Below the pieces are notes generated by a model. It saw only the letters and a program-made list of their open reading frames with translations, had not been told where the DNA came from and searched no databases. Made by a program: the position numbers and the translations under genes. 41,839 nucleotides of DNA, from contig JAAFIP010000019.1 of NCBI GenBank assembly GCA_013297865.1, forward strand, positions 1-41,839. Reading direction: 5' to 3'. This DNA is from Polaromonas sp. GTDB taxonomy: Bacteria; Pseudomonadota; Gammaproteobacteria; Burkholderiales; Burkholderiaceae_C. This document shows positions 1 through 8,777 of this stretch, in pieces (position 1 is the first letter of the stretch; each line of letters starts with the position of its first letter).

Positions 1-1638
1 CTGATAGCGGCGCTTGCGGATGGCCCAGCCAATGTCGTTGCCCGCCAAGTCGCCCATGCGGAATGGCCCCATCGCAAAACCAAACTTTTCCACTGCCTTG
101 TCGATCTGCTGCACGCTGGCGCCCTCTTCGAGCAAAAAGCCTGCCTGGCGGCTGTACTGCTCAATCATGCGGTTGCCGATGAAGCCGTCGCAGACGCCAG
201 AGACCACGGAGGTTTTCTTGATCTTCTTGCCCAGGGCCATGACCGTGGCCAGCACGTCTTTGGCGGTCTTTTTGCCGCGCACCACTTCCAGCAGCTTCAT
301 CACGTTGGCTGGGCTGAAAAAGTGGGTGCCGATCACGTCCTGCGGACGCTGGGTGAAGCTGGCGATTTTGTCCATATCCAGCGTAGAGGTGTTGGATGCC
401 AGGATGGCACCTTTCTTCATCACCCTGTCGAGCTCCTTGAAGACTTTTTCCTTCACACCCATTTCTTCAAACACGGCTTCGATCACCATGTCTGCGTCCT
501 TGAGGTCGTCATAGCTCAGTGTGGTGGACAGCAAGGCCATGCGCTGGTCGTACACGGCTTGCTTGAGTTTGCCTTTGGCTACCTGGGCTTCGTAGTTCTT
601 GCGGATGGTGGCCAAGCCGCGGTCCAGCGCGTCCTGCTTCATCTCCAGAATCTTCACGGGAATGCCAGCGTTCAGGAAGTTCATGCTGATACCGCCGCCC
701 ATGGTGCCCGCGCCGATCACGGCAATCGACTTGATCTCGCGCTTAGGCGTGTCTTCGGGCACATCGGGGATCTTGCTGGCGGCGCGCTCAGCGATGAACA
801 GGTGGCGCAGCGCGCGGCACTCAGGTGTCCACATGAGGTTGATGAAGATCTCGCGCTCGGTGGCCATACCTGCATCGAATTTCTGCTTGGTGGCTGCTTC
901 CACTGCGTCAACACACTTGGCAGGCGCCGGGTAGTTTTTGCTCATGCCCTTGACCATGTTGCGGGCAAACTGGAAGTAGGCGTCACCCAGCGGATGGCGG
1001 CAAGGCAGGTTGCGCACCAGAGGCAGTGGCGACTTGTCTTTGGCGTGCGCATCGGCCTTCTCGCGTGCCAAAGCAATGGCCTCGTCCATCAGTGACTCAG
1101 GCGACTTGGCCAGCAGGTCGATCAGCTTTTGACCGGGCAGCATGTTGAGCATTTCGCTCTTGACCGGCTCGCCGCTGACGATCATGTTCAGCGCAGCCTC
1201 TACGCCCAGCACGCGCGGCAGGCGCTGTGTGCCACCAGCGCCGGGGATCAGACCCAGCTTGACTTCGGGCAGCGCTACGTTGCAGCCAGGGGCCATGACA
1301 CGGTAGTGGCAGCCCAGCGAGAGCTCCAGGCCACCGCCCATGCAGGTGCTGTGCACGGCAGCCACGATGACTTTGGGCGAATTCTCGCAAGCCAGGATCA
1401 GGCTGAGTAGATTGGGCTCTTGCAGCGACTTGGGCGAACCAAACTCCTTGATGTCAGCACCGCCAGAAAATGCCTTGCCCGCGCCGGTCACGACGATGGC
1501 TTTGATTTTGCTGTCCAGTTGTGCCTTGGTCATGGCCGCCACAAAGGCGGTACGGGTGGCGAGGCCCAGGCCATTGACCGGGGGGTTGTTCAGGGTGATG
1601 ACTGCCACGTCACCGTGGGCTTTGTACTCTGCCGTCAT
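1..1638 (-). CDS. Bifunctional enoyl-CoA hydratase / 3-hydroxyacyl-CoA dehydrogenase (3' end outside window)
   Basis: Fatty acid beta-oxidation enzyme that hydrates enoyl-CoA and then oxidises 3-hydroxyacyl-CoA with NAD+. 546 residues are visible from the ATG at 1638; about 150 C-terminal residues lie beyond the left edge. The N-terminal crotonase domain shows [10 protein letters not shown] (about 58-67), the oxyanion-hole stretch [12 protein letters not shown] with a candidate catalytic Glu105, and [14 protein letters not shown] with Glu125. The NAD-binding dehydrogenase domain starts at [10 protein letters not shown] and is followed by [17 protein letters not shown] Shine-Dalgarno GAGAGGA precedes the start. 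It is the FadJ/FadB type with both activities in one chain. It lies just downstream of an acyl-CoA ligase/ABC transporter block on the same strand but is separated by a 245-nt gap with its own possible operator, so it is probably transcribed separately. The substrate chain length cannot be read from the sequence. Confidence 0.93.
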   Translation of the reverse strand, partial: MTAEYKAHGDVAVITLNNPPVNGLGLATRTAFVAAMTKAQLDSKIKAIVVTGAGKAFSGGADIKEFGSPKSLQEPNLLSLILACENSPKVIVAAVHSTCMGGGLELSLGCHYRVMAPGCNVALPEVKLGLIPGAGGTQRLPRVLGVEAALNMIVSGEPVKSEMLNMLPGQKLIDLLAKSPESLMDEAIALAREKADAHAKDKSPLPLVRNLPCRHPLGDAYFQFARNMVKGMSKNYPAPAKCVDAVEAATKQKFDAGMATEREIFINLMWTPECRALRHLFIAERAASKIPDVPEDTPKREIKSIAVIGAGTMGGGISMNFLNAGIPVKILEMKQDALDRGLATIRKNYEAQVAKGKLKQAVYDQRMALLSTTLSYDDLKDADMVIEAVFEEMGVKEKVFKELDRVMKKGAILASNTSTLDMDKIASFTQRPQDVIGTHFFSPANVMKLLEVVRGKKTAKDVLATVMALGKKIKKTSVVSGVCDGFIGNRMIEQYSRQAGFLLEEGASVQQIDKAVEKFGFAMGPFRMGDLAGNDIGWAIRKRRYQ

Positions 1639-1706
1639 GGCTATCCTCTCAAACGTTAAAACTTATGAAAACTAGAACCCAGCTAGTGTGCTGCAAATTA
1701 CAAAAA

Positions 1707-1720
1707 AGTACGATCGTTCT
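1707..1720. promoter_or_regulatory. Candidate operator upstream of the beta-oxidation gene
   Basis: AGTACGATCGTTCT is a 14-bp dyad with one mismatched pair, centred about 75 bp upstream of the ATG at 1638. ACGATCGT-type dyads are typical of TetR-family regulators of acyl-CoA metabolism; assigning it to such a regulator is inference. No regulator gene lies next to it. Confidence 0.4.
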
Positions 1721-1745
1721 ATTTTGTTATTTTACGCACAAATCA

Positions 1746-1768
1746 TGACAGCGCCAGCGCCGCTGTCA
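1746..1768. other. Inverted repeat (8-bp arms) between livF and the beta-oxidation gene
   Basis: TGACAGCG, a 7-nt loop, then CGCTGTCA. Neither strand has a T-run after it, so it is not a standard intrinsic terminator. It may be a transcript-end hairpin or a protein site. Confidence 0.45.
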
Positions 1769-1805
1769 CCGATGTACCAGGAAGGCCCCATTAGGGTATG
1801 TTTTA

Positions 1806-1842
1806 GGCCTCCAAGCCAATAGAATATCGCGGGAGCAGCTAT
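1806..1842 (-). repeat. 37-bp interspersed repeat, copy 1
   Basis: Member of a repeat family whose forward strand begins ATAGCTGCTCCCGCGATATT and ends near GGAGGCC. This copy is in reverse orientation, in the gap after the livF stop codon. Related copies lie at 12259, 13180, 19772, 26681 and 40446, with a diverged one at 18881. Confidence 0.85.
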
Positions 1843-1883
1843 AAATTTAGGAGTAAATATCCAGGCCAAAGGCGTTGGATGCG

Positions 1884-2588
1884 CTACACCTCTAACCATT
1901 CCTTACGTATGTAGGCATCAGCGCGCAGGCTCTCAGGCGTGCCCTGAAACACGATGCTGCCGTGGCCCATGACCAGCGCGCGGTCCGAAATCGCCATGGC
2001 GATGGTGAGTTTCTGCTCAATCAGCAGCACCGAGACGCCGCGCTTTTTCAGCTCCTGCAGGTACTGCGCCACCAGCTCAACGATCTTGGGGGCCAAACCC
2101 TCGGTGGGCTCGTCAATGATGATCAGGTCCGGGTCGCCCATCAGCGTGCGGCACAGGGTGAGCATCTGCTGCTCGCCTCCGCTCATCACGCCGGCCTCGG
2201 TGTGCTGACGCTCCTTGAGGCGGGGAAACATGTTGTACATATCGTCAAACGACCAGCGCGGGTTTTTGGCGCCACTCTTCTGGCCCAAGAGCAGGTTTTG
2301 GTGCACCGTCAGTGTGGGAAAGATATCCCGGTTCTCAGGCACATAGCCCACGCCCAGATGGGCCACTTCAAAGGCTTTTTTGCCAGTGATCTGCTGGTCT
2401 TTCCATAGCATGGAGCCTTCGCAGTCCACCAGGCCCATGATGGCCTTGGCCGTGGTGCTGCGGCCCGAGCCGTTGCGGCCCAGCAAAGCCACGATTTCAC
2501 CCGCTTGGACCTCAAAACTCACGCCATGCAGCACATGGCTTTTGCCATAGTAGGCGTGCAGGTTGTCCACTTTCAGCAGTGCGCTCAT
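1884..2588 (-). CDS. livF: Branched-chain-type ABC transporter ATP-binding protein LivF
   Basis: Cytoplasmic ATPase of a Liv/HAAT-type importer, 234 residues. The start is the ATG at 2588 because GGAGGG lies just upstream and residues from MSALLKVDNLHAYYG onward match the family; an in-frame extension further upstream runs into livG. Walker A reads GRNGSGRST, so the usual invariant lysine is arginine. The signature is MSGGEQQ, Walker B is LIIIDEPTEGLAP, and an H-loop-position residue follows in LLIEQKLT. It is the last gene of the transporter block, one base after the livG stop. The lysine-to-arginine change is unusual for ABC ATPases generally, although from memory related LivF proteins of this order also carry it. 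Confidence 0.93.
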   Translation of the reverse strand: MSALLKVDNLHAYYGKSHVLHGVSFEVQAGEIVALLGRNGSGRSTTAKAIMGLVDCEGSMLWKDQQITGKKAFEVAHLGVGYVPENRDIFPTLTVHQNLLLGQKSGAKNPRWSFDDMYNMFPRLKERQHTEAGVMSGGEQQMLTLCRTLMGDPDLIIIDEPTEGLAPKIVELVAQYLQELKKRGVSVLLIEQKLTIAMAISDRALVMGHGSIVFQGTPESLRADAYIRKEWLEV

Positions 2589-2589
2589 A

Positions 2590-3357
2590 TCAATGCCCTC
2601 CCTGCGCGTCGGCAATATGCGAGCCGAGATACGCCTCTTGTACTTTGGCGTTGGCGCGTACCGCATCTGGCGTGTCAAAAGCCAGCACCTCGCCATACAC
2701 CACCACCGCAATCTTGTCCGCCAGGCCAAACACCACGCCCATATCGTGCTCCACGGTCAGCAGGGTTTTGCCTTCGGTCACGGTTTTGATCAGGTTGATG
2801 AAGCGGCTGGTTTCCGACTTGCTCATGCCTGCAGTGGGTTCATCCAGCAAAATCACACCTGCCCCACCGGCGATGGTGATGCCGATTTCCAGCGCGCGCT
2901 GCTCGGCATAGGTCAGGTTGATGGCCAGCACATCGCGCTTTTTGTCCAGCTTGATCATCTCCATCAGCTCGTCGGCGCGCTCGTTGGCGTCGTCCAGATC
3001 GGCTAAAAACTTGAACATGCTGTATTTGTAGCCCAGGCTCCACAGCACCCCGCAGCGCAGGTTTTCAAACACGCTGAGCTTGGGGAAGATATTGGTGATC
3101 TGAAAGCTGCGCGACAGGCCCAAGCGGTTGATTTCAAATGGCTTTTTGCCGTTCAGGCGCGTGCCGCTGAGCAGCACATCCCCGGAGGTAGGCTCAAAGC
3201 GGCCACTGATCAGGTTAAACAGCGTGGACTTGCCTGCGCCGTTGGGGCCAATGATGGCAATGCGCTCGCCCGCGTTGACTGCCAGGCTGACGCCACGGAT
3301 GATTTCGGTTTTGCCAAAGCTTTTGCGGACATCCTTGAGTTCCAGTGCGTAGCTCAT
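2590..3357 (-). CDS. livG: Branched-chain-type ABC transporter ATP-binding protein LivG
   Basis: Second ATPase of the importer, 255 residues. Canonical Walker A GPNGAGKST (about 37-45), the LivG-type signature LTYAEQRALE, and Walker B VILLDEPTAGMS are present, followed by the switch histidine in LLTVEHDMGVV. The ATG overlaps the livM stop codon in an ATGA, which suggests translational coupling. It pairs with LivF at the cytoplasmic face of the LivHM channel. Length and motifs are normal for the family. Confidence 0.96.
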   Translation of the reverse strand: MSYALELKDVRKSFGKTEIIRGVSLAVNAGERIAIIGPNGAGKSTLFNLISGRFEPTSGDVLLSGTRLNGKKPFEINRLGLSRSFQITNIFPKLSVFENLRCGVLWSLGYKYSMFKFLADLDDANERADELMEMIKLDKKRDVLAINLTYAEQRALEIGITIAGGAGVILLDEPTAGMSKSETSRFINLIKTVTEGKTLLTVEHDMGVVFGLADKIAVVVYGEVLAFDTPDAVRANAKVQEAYLGSHIADAQGGH

Positions 3358-4649
3358 ATCAGTGCCTCCCGGCGTTTGATTTCTTTTTCAATATCCTGCT
3401 GGATCTCGCCCCATTCGTGCACATACTGGCGTCGGCACAGCTCAAACAAACCAATGCCCGTGAGCAGCACAAAACCCGCGCCAAACCAGCTGTTGATGCC
3501 CTTGGCGTTCATCGGTATGCCCATGAAAACCATATCCATGCCCAGCGCCGCATTGAGCTGCAGGTGATAGACCATCTCGATCATCGCGGCTGCGCCAAAC
3601 AGCGCTACCAGCGCTGTGATGGCCAGGGCCAGGTAGCTCACCCACAGCTTGCGCAAAAAGCCAAACGCGGCCACTCGCAGGTTCATCATGATCAGCGACG
3701 CCACGCCACCAGGGGCATACATCACCATGAACAGGAAGATCAGGCCCAGGTACAGCAGCCAGGCTTTGGTCAGCTCGGACAGCAGCACGAAGGCCAGCAC
3801 CATCAAGATGGCACCGATGATGGGGCCAAAGAAGAAAGTGGCCCCGCCCAGGAAGGTAAACAGCAGATAGGCCCCCGAGCGGCTGCCGTTGACCACTTCG
3901 GAGGTCACGATTTCAAAGTTCAGCGCGGCCAGGCCACCAGAGATGCCTGCAAAAAAGCCCGCGACGACAAACGCGATGTAGCGCACTTTCTGGGTGTCGT
4001 AGCCGACAAACTCCACACGCTCGGGGTTGTCGCGCACAGCGTTGAGCATACGCCCCAAAGGGGTGCGCGTGAAGGCAAACATCAATGCCGTGCCGATGAA
4101 GGTATAGATTGCAATCAGGTAGTACAGCTGGATCTGCGGGCCGAAGGTGACGCCCAGGGGCTTGGCACCTGTGACGCGGTTGCCGCTCACGCCGCCCTCG
4201 CCGCCGAAGAACTCTGGGAACATCAGCGACATGGCCCACACCAGCTCGCCCACACCCAGCGTGATCATGGCAAAGGGTGTGCCGGCTTTTTTCGTGGTGA
4301 CATAGCCCAGCAGCACGGCCACCAGCAAACCCGACAGGCCACCAACGATGGGAATCAGGCTGACCGGAATGGCAAACTTGCCACTGCTGGCCAAGTTCAG
4401 CGTGTGAATGGCCAGGAACGAGCCCATGCCGGAATACACCGCATGGCCAAAGCTGAGCATGCCGCCCTGCCCCAGCAGCATGTTGTAGCTCAGGCAGACC
4501 AAAATGGCGATCCCCATCTGGCACAGCATGGTGTGGCTGAGGCTGGAGGTGAACACCAGGGGTGCTGCCAGCAACACCAGCGCGAACAGGCCCCACACCA
4601 GCCAGCGCCCGATGTTCAGCGGTTTGAATTCGTAATATGCAGCGCTCAT
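3354..4649 (-). CDS. livM: Branched-chain-type ABC transporter permease LivM
   Basis: Inner-membrane permease, 431 residues from the ATG at 4649 (MSAAYYEFKP), 2 nt after the livH stop. Hydrophobic segments fill the protein, and the LivM core includes LSYNMLLGQGGMLSFGHAVYSGMG and the coupling-loop region GRMLNAVRDNPERVEFVGYD. After the usual end near GGVASLIMMNLR the chain continues for roughly 95 residues with additional hydrophobic stretches and a charged tail (EIQQDIEKEIKRREALI). That C-terminal extension is longer than in the classical E. coli-type protein. The stop overlaps the livG start. Confidence 0.94.
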   Translation of the reverse strand: MSAAYYEFKPLNIGRWLVWGLFALVLLAAPLVFTSSLSHTMLCQMGIAILVCLSYNMLLGQGGMLSFGHAVYSGMGSFLAIHTLNLASSGKFAIPVSLIPIVGGLSGLLVAVLLGYVTTKKAGTPFAMITLGVGELVWAMSLMFPEFFGGEGGVSGNRVTGAKPLGVTFGPQIQLYYLIAIYTFIGTALMFAFTRTPLGRMLNAVRDNPERVEFVGYDTQKVRYIAFVVAGFFAGISGGLAALNFEIVTSEVVNGSRSGAYLLFTFLGGATFFFGPIIGAILMVLAFVLLSELTKAWLLYLGLIFLFMVMYAPGGVASLIMMNLRVAAFGFLRKLWVSYLALAITALVALFGAAAMIEMVYHLQLNAALGMDMVFMGIPMNAKGINSWFGAGFVLLTGIGLFELCRRQYVHEWGEIQQDIEKEIKRREALI

Positions 4650-4651
4650 GG

Positions 4652-5599
4652 CTAGCCCTCTCTCGTACCAAGCAAGCCACGCGGGCGGAAGATCAGAATC
4701 AGCACCAACAGCAAATAGGGAAGGATAGGAGCCACCTGGCTGACCTTGAGCTTCCAAAACACATAGCCAAAGCTCTCGGTGGTCAGCTGCATGCCCGCCT
4801 GGGCCGCCAGGGAGACGATGGACACATCAATCCCTTTGGCAAAGCTTTCCATCACGCCGATCAGCAGCGAGGCCAGCAGCGCGCCAGGCAATGAGCCCAT
4901 GCCGCCAACCACCACCACCACGAAAATGATCGAGCCCATGCTCAGCGCCATGCTGGGCTCGGTGACAAACGTATTGCCTGCCACCACACCAGACAGCCCG
5001 GCCAGCGCAGCGCCACCGGCAAACACCAGCATGAACACGCGAGGCACGTTATGGCCCAGTGCCTCCACCGTTTCTGGGTGCGTTAACGCCGCCTGAATCA
5101 CCAGGCCAATGCGGGTCTTGGTAATCACCAGCCACAGCGAGGTCATCATCACCAGAGCCACCAGGGCCACAAAGGCCCGGCTCTTGGGGAAACTCAGACC
5201 ATAGACGGTAAACAGCGGGCCCTCCAGCTGCTCGGGCAGGCGGTAGTCCATCGAACTGCGGCCCCACACCAGTTGCACTACCTCGAGTATCAGATAGCTC
5301 AAACCGAAGGTGATCAGCAGTTCGGGCACGTGGCCAAACTTGTGCACCTTACGCAGGCAGTAGGTTTCGAACAGCGCCCCTACCGAGCCCACCAGCAGCG
5401 GCGCCAGAAACAGCGCAGGCCAATAGCCCACGATGCCACTCAAGGTGAACGCAAAATACGCCCCCAGCATATAGAACGATGCATGTGCAAAGTTAAGCAC
5501 ACCCATCATGCTGAAGATCAGGGTCAGCCCGGAGCTGAGCATGAACAGCAGCAGACCGTAGCTGATGCCGTTGAGCAGGGAGATGGTGAAAAATTCCAT
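4652..5599 (-). CDS. livH: Branched-chain-type ABC transporter permease LivH
   Basis: Inner-membrane permease partner of LivM, 315 residues. It begins MEFFTISLLNGISYGLLLFM and carries the family segment IFSMMGVLNFAHASFYMLGAY. The later VVVVGGMGSLPGALLASLLIG stretch is typical of LivH. It is the first gene after the solute-binding protein gene, from which it is separated by a strong terminator-like hairpin (5639-5664). Lower expression than the binding protein is therefore likely, as is usual for such operons. Confidence 0.95.
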   Translation of the reverse strand: MEFFTISLLNGISYGLLLFMLSSGLTLIFSMMGVLNFAHASFYMLGAYFAFTLSGIVGYWPALFLAPLLVGSVGALFETYCLRKVHKFGHVPELLITFGLSYLILEVVQLVWGRSSMDYRLPEQLEGPLFTVYGLSFPKSRAFVALVALVMMTSLWLVITKTRIGLVIQAALTHPETVEALGHNVPRVFMLVFAGGAALAGLSGVVAGNTFVTEPSMALSMGSIIFVVVVVGGMGSLPGALLASLLIGVMESFAKGIDVSIVSLAAQAGMQLTTESFGYVFWKLKVSQVAPILPYLLLVLILIFRPRGLLGTREG

Positions 5600-5638
5600 G
5601 TTCGGATCTTTTCAAAAAATCTAAAACCAGTTTGTAGC

Positions 5639-5664
5639 AAAAAAGCCGGGCGAACCCGGCTTTG
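5639..5664 (-). terminator. Intrinsic terminator/attenuator between the binding-protein gene and livH
   Basis: On the minus strand AAAGCCGGG, a TTCG tetraloop, CCCGGCTTT, then more T (seven T in a row). The perfect 9-bp stem with a stable UUCG loop and U-tract fits a rho-independent terminator. Since livH follows in the same direction 40 nt later, it probably gives partial termination. Confidence 0.85.
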
Positions 5665-5694
5665 ATTGTCACCCAAGAAACAGCGCTTGCTGCT

Positions 5695-6930
5695 TCAACC
5701 AGGCTTTTTCATTTGGCAGCTGGTGGGCGTGCTGGCCACATAGGGCTCCAGCGCCTTCACAGGTGCAAAGTTGTAACCCGTGTTTTCTTCGCTGTACGGG
5801 TCTTTGGCAGTGGACTTGGTCCATTTGCTCACAAACAGGTGCTGCTGCAGTTGATGGTCGGTTTTGCGCATGGTGGCATCACCGTTAAAGCCTTTGAAGC
5901 TGATGCCGCTCATGGCAGCTGCCACCTTGACAGGGTCGGTGCTCTTGGCGGCGGTCATGCCTGCGTTGAGCAGTGCAATGCCGTTATAGGTCTGGAAGGT
6001 GTAGTAATCGTCGTTGAACTTGGCCTTGAATTCCTTGCGCAGGTTGCCCAGATCACCCGTGTAGTTAGAGTGGCTGATGGCAATCTGGCTCACGTCCATC
6101 TCGCCACCAGCAGCCAGCGCGGTCGGTGTGCCAGAGACGCCAGCATAGTAAGCGTAGATCGGCATTTTCAGACCGGCATCGTTCATCGCCTTGATGAACA
6201 AGGTCATGTCCTGGCCCCAGTTGCCCGTCACCACGGTGTCGGCCCCGGCCTGCTTGATCTTGGCCACATACGGGGCAAAGTCCTTGACCTGGCCCAGAGG
6301 ATGCAGATCGTCACCCACAATCTTCACATCAGGACGCTTGCGTGCGATGCCTTCCTTGAAATACTTGGCGACCTGCTGGCCGTGTGAGTAGTTCTGGTTG
6401 AGCAGGAAAACGTTTTTGACCTTCTGGTTGTCCTTCATGTAGGTGGTCAGGGCTTCCATCTTCATGGTGGTGTCGGCGTCCAGGCGGAAGTGCCAGTAGC
6501 TGCACTTCTCGTTGGTCAGCGCGGGGTCTACCGCTGCGTAGTTGATGTAAACCACTTCCTTGCCAGGATTGCGCTCGTTGTGCTTGGCCACAGCGTCGCT
6601 GATAGCCAGCGCAGCACCGGAGCCGTTGCCCTGGGTAACGTAGCGAATGCCTTGGTCAATCGCGGCCTTCAGGGCGTTCAGACTTTCCTGTGGAGAGCCT
6701 TTGTTGTCAAAAGGAATGATTTCAAATTTCACACCCGAGCTGCTCTTGGGGCCGCCCAGACGGTCAGCCACAAACTGCCAGCTCTTGAGCTGGTTGGTGC
6801 CCACGTTGGCAAACGGGCCTGAGAAGGGGTCGATGTGTGCAATCTTGACGGTCTCGCCTTTTTGCGCAAAGGCGCCGAATGCGGCCATCATCATGGCGCC
6901 AGCAGCTACGGATTTCAAAGCAAATTTCAT
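5695..6930 (-). CDS. ABC transporter periplasmic substrate-binding protein (Liv/HAAT family)
   Basis: 411-residue periplasmic binding protein feeding the LivHMGF importer. A signal peptide (MKFALKSVAAGAMMMAAFGAFA) ends in an AFA-Q cleavage-like site. The mature part begins with VKIAHIDPFSGPFANVGTNQL, the standard start of a type I periplasmic binding fold, and continues with NQNYSHGQQVAKYFKEGI and GADTVVTGNWGQDM. GGAGA lies before the ATG. The neighbouring CoA ligase and beta-oxidation gene suggest a carboxylic acid rather than leucine/isoleucine as substrate, but this is inference from context. Confidence 0.94.
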   Translation of the reverse strand: MKFALKSVAAGAMMMAAFGAFAQKGETVKIAHIDPFSGPFANVGTNQLKSWQFVADRLGGPKSSSGVKFEIIPFDNKGSPQESLNALKAAIDQGIRYVTQGNGSGAALAISDAVAKHNERNPGKEVVYINYAAVDPALTNEKCSYWHFRLDADTTMKMEALTTYMKDNQKVKNVFLLNQNYSHGQQVAKYFKEGIARKRPDVKIVGDDLHPLGQVKDFAPYVAKIKQAGADTVVTGNWGQDMTLFIKAMNDAGLKMPIYAYYAGVSGTPTALAAGGEMDVSQIAISHSNYTGDLGNLRKEFKAKFNDDYYTFQTYNGIALLNAGMTAAKSTDPVKVAAAMSGISFKGFNGDATMRKTDHQLQQHLFVSKWTKSTAKDPYSEENTGYNFAPVKALEPYVASTPTSCQMKKPG

Positions 6931-7033
6931 GAATGTCTCCAGAGGTACGAAGGTATAACTACAACGCTGAGGGTACTGGACAAAGCCTACACAGAAACTA
7001 GGTGATTGCCCGTAATCCCTATCCCTTTTGTGA

Positions 7034-8665
7034 CTAAACGGTGGGCAGCTTGTAATCTTTCAATTGTTCGCGCAAGCGCGTCTTGAGCATCTTGCCGGTA
7101 GCCCCCAACGGAATGGCATCGACAAAAACCACGTCATCAGGGATCTGCCATTTGGCGGTCTTGCCATCGTAGAACTTGACCAGTTCGTCGCGGCTCACTT
7201 CCACACCCGGGCGCTTGACCACAGCGACAATCGGACGCTCGTCCCACTTGGGGTGCGGCATGCCCACGCATGCGGCCATCAGGACGGCCGGGTGTGCCAT
7301 GGCAATGTTTTCAATCTCAATCGAGCTGATCCATTCACCGCCAGACTTGATGACATCCTTGCTGCGGTCGGTGATCTGCATGAAGCCATCTGGATCGATG
7401 GTCGCCACATCGCCCGTGGGGAACCAGCCGTCTGCGGTCAGCGGATTGCCGCCCTCACCTTTGAAATATTCACGCACCACCCAGGGGCCTTTGACCAGCA
7501 GGTCACCATAGGCCTTGCCATCGTGCGGCTGCTCCTGACCATCATCGCCCACGATCTTCATGTCCACACCGTAAATGCAGCGCCCCTGTTTGAGGCGAAT
7601 GGCCATCTGCTCTTCCTTGGGCAGGGCCAGATGCTTGTTTTTCAGCGTGCACAGCGTGCCCAGGGGGGACATTTCGGTCATGCCCCAGGCATGCAGCACT
7701 TCCACGCCATAGTCTTCCTGAAAAGCGTGGATCATCGCAGGCGGGCAGGCGCTGCCGCCAATGACCGTGCGCTTGAGCGTGCTGAATTTCAGGCCGGCAG
7801 GTTTCATATGCCCCAGCAGCATCTGCCAGACGGTAGGCACACCTGCCGCAAAGTTGACTTTTTCTGCCTCCATCAGTTCATAGATCGATTTGCCATCCAG
7901 CGCCGGGCCTGGAAACACCAGCTTGCAGCCGGTCAGCGCCGCGCTGTAGGGGATGCCCCAGGCGTTCACATGGAACATCGGCACCACCGGCAGCACGCTG
8001 TCGCGCGCTGACAGGCCCATCACATCGGGCAGCGCGGCGGCATAGGCATGCAAGGTGGTGGAACGGTGGCTGTAGAGGGCGGCTTTCGGGTTGCCTGTGG
8101 TGCCCGAGGTGTAGCACATGCTGGAGGCAGAGTTTTCGTCAAACGTAGGCCAGGTGTAGTGACTGGGTTGTTTTCCCATCCACGCTTCGTAGCTGATCAG
8201 ATTGGGAATACCGCTGTCTGCAGGCAGCTTGTCGGCATCGCACAGGGCTACGTAATGCCTGATCGTGGTGCAGCGGGCGTGCACTGCCTGCACCAGAGGC
8301 AGAAAGCTCATGTCAAAGCACAGCACCTGGTCTTCGGCATGGTTGGCAATCCACACCACTTGGTCAGGGTGCAGGCGCGGGTTCAGGGTGTGCAACACAC
8401 GGCCTGAGCCGCTCACACCAAAGTACAGCTCCAAATGCCGGTAGCCGTTCCAGGCCAGGGTGGCCACGCGGTCGCTGAAAGCCAGCTGCATGCCGTCCAG
8501 CGCATGGGCCACCTGGCGCGAGCGCCTGGCGACATCTGACCAGGTGTAGCGGTGAATGTCGCCCTCGACGCGGCGCGAGACAATTTCGGTGTCAGTGTGG
8601 TGTTTGTCGGCAAATTCAATCAGGTTTGAAATCAGCAACGGTTGCGACTGCATTAATCCCAGCAT
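7034..8665 (-). CDS. Medium/long-chain acyl-CoA ligase (AMP-forming)
   Basis: 543-residue member of the ANL superfamily that activates a carboxylic acid with ATP and CoA. The start is the ATG at 8665 ([16 protein letters not shown]), preceded by GGAGA; a longer in-frame extension would run into the divergent selO promoter. Motifs: P-loop [35 protein letters not shown] (A5), [15 protein letters not shown] (A7), [15 protein letters not shown] (A8), and the catalytic lysine in [13 protein letters not shown] (A10). The overall pattern is close to AlkK/DmdB-type medium-chain or methylthiopropionate ligases. It lies 103 nt upstream of the binding-protein gene on the same strand and probably supplies the CoA ester of the imported acid. 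Confidence 0.92.
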   Translation of the reverse strand: MLGLMQSQPLLISNLIEFADKHHTDTEIVSRRVEGDIHRYTWSDVARRSRQVAHALDGMQLAFSDRVATLAWNGYRHLELYFGVSGSGRVLHTLNPRLHPDQVVWIANHAEDQVLCFDMSFLPLVQAVHARCTTIRHYVALCDADKLPADSGIPNLISYEAWMGKQPSHYTWPTFDENSASSMCYTSGTTGNPKAALYSHRSTTLHAYAAALPDVMGLSARDSVLPVVPMFHVNAWGIPYSAALTGCKLVFPGPALDGKSIYELMEAEKVNFAAGVPTVWQMLLGHMKPAGLKFSTLKRTVIGGSACPPAMIHAFQEDYGVEVLHAWGMTEMSPLGTLCTLKNKHLALPKEEQMAIRLKQGRCIYGVDMKIVGDDGQEQPHDGKAYGDLLVKGPWVVREYFKGEGGNPLTADGWFPTGDVATIDPDGFMQITDRSKDVIKSGGEWISSIEIENIAMAHPAVLMAACVGMPHPKWDERPIVAVVKRPGVEVSRDELVKFYDGKTAKWQIPDDVVFVDAIPLGATGKMLKTRLREQLKDYKLPTV

Positions 8666-8777
8666 GTGGTTATCTCCATTTAGCAATAGCTTGGAGTATG
8701 TCGCATCGCATGGCGTCCTGCTGTGGGGGAATCCCCTGAAATCCGGCACATTGGTGCACATCAGTGACAATATACCC

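Noticed and set aside
3345-4655. Open frame of 436 codons on the plus strand
   Set aside because: It is the antisense shadow of livM; its product is Gln/His/Arg-rich with no family pattern, while livM is a clear permease.
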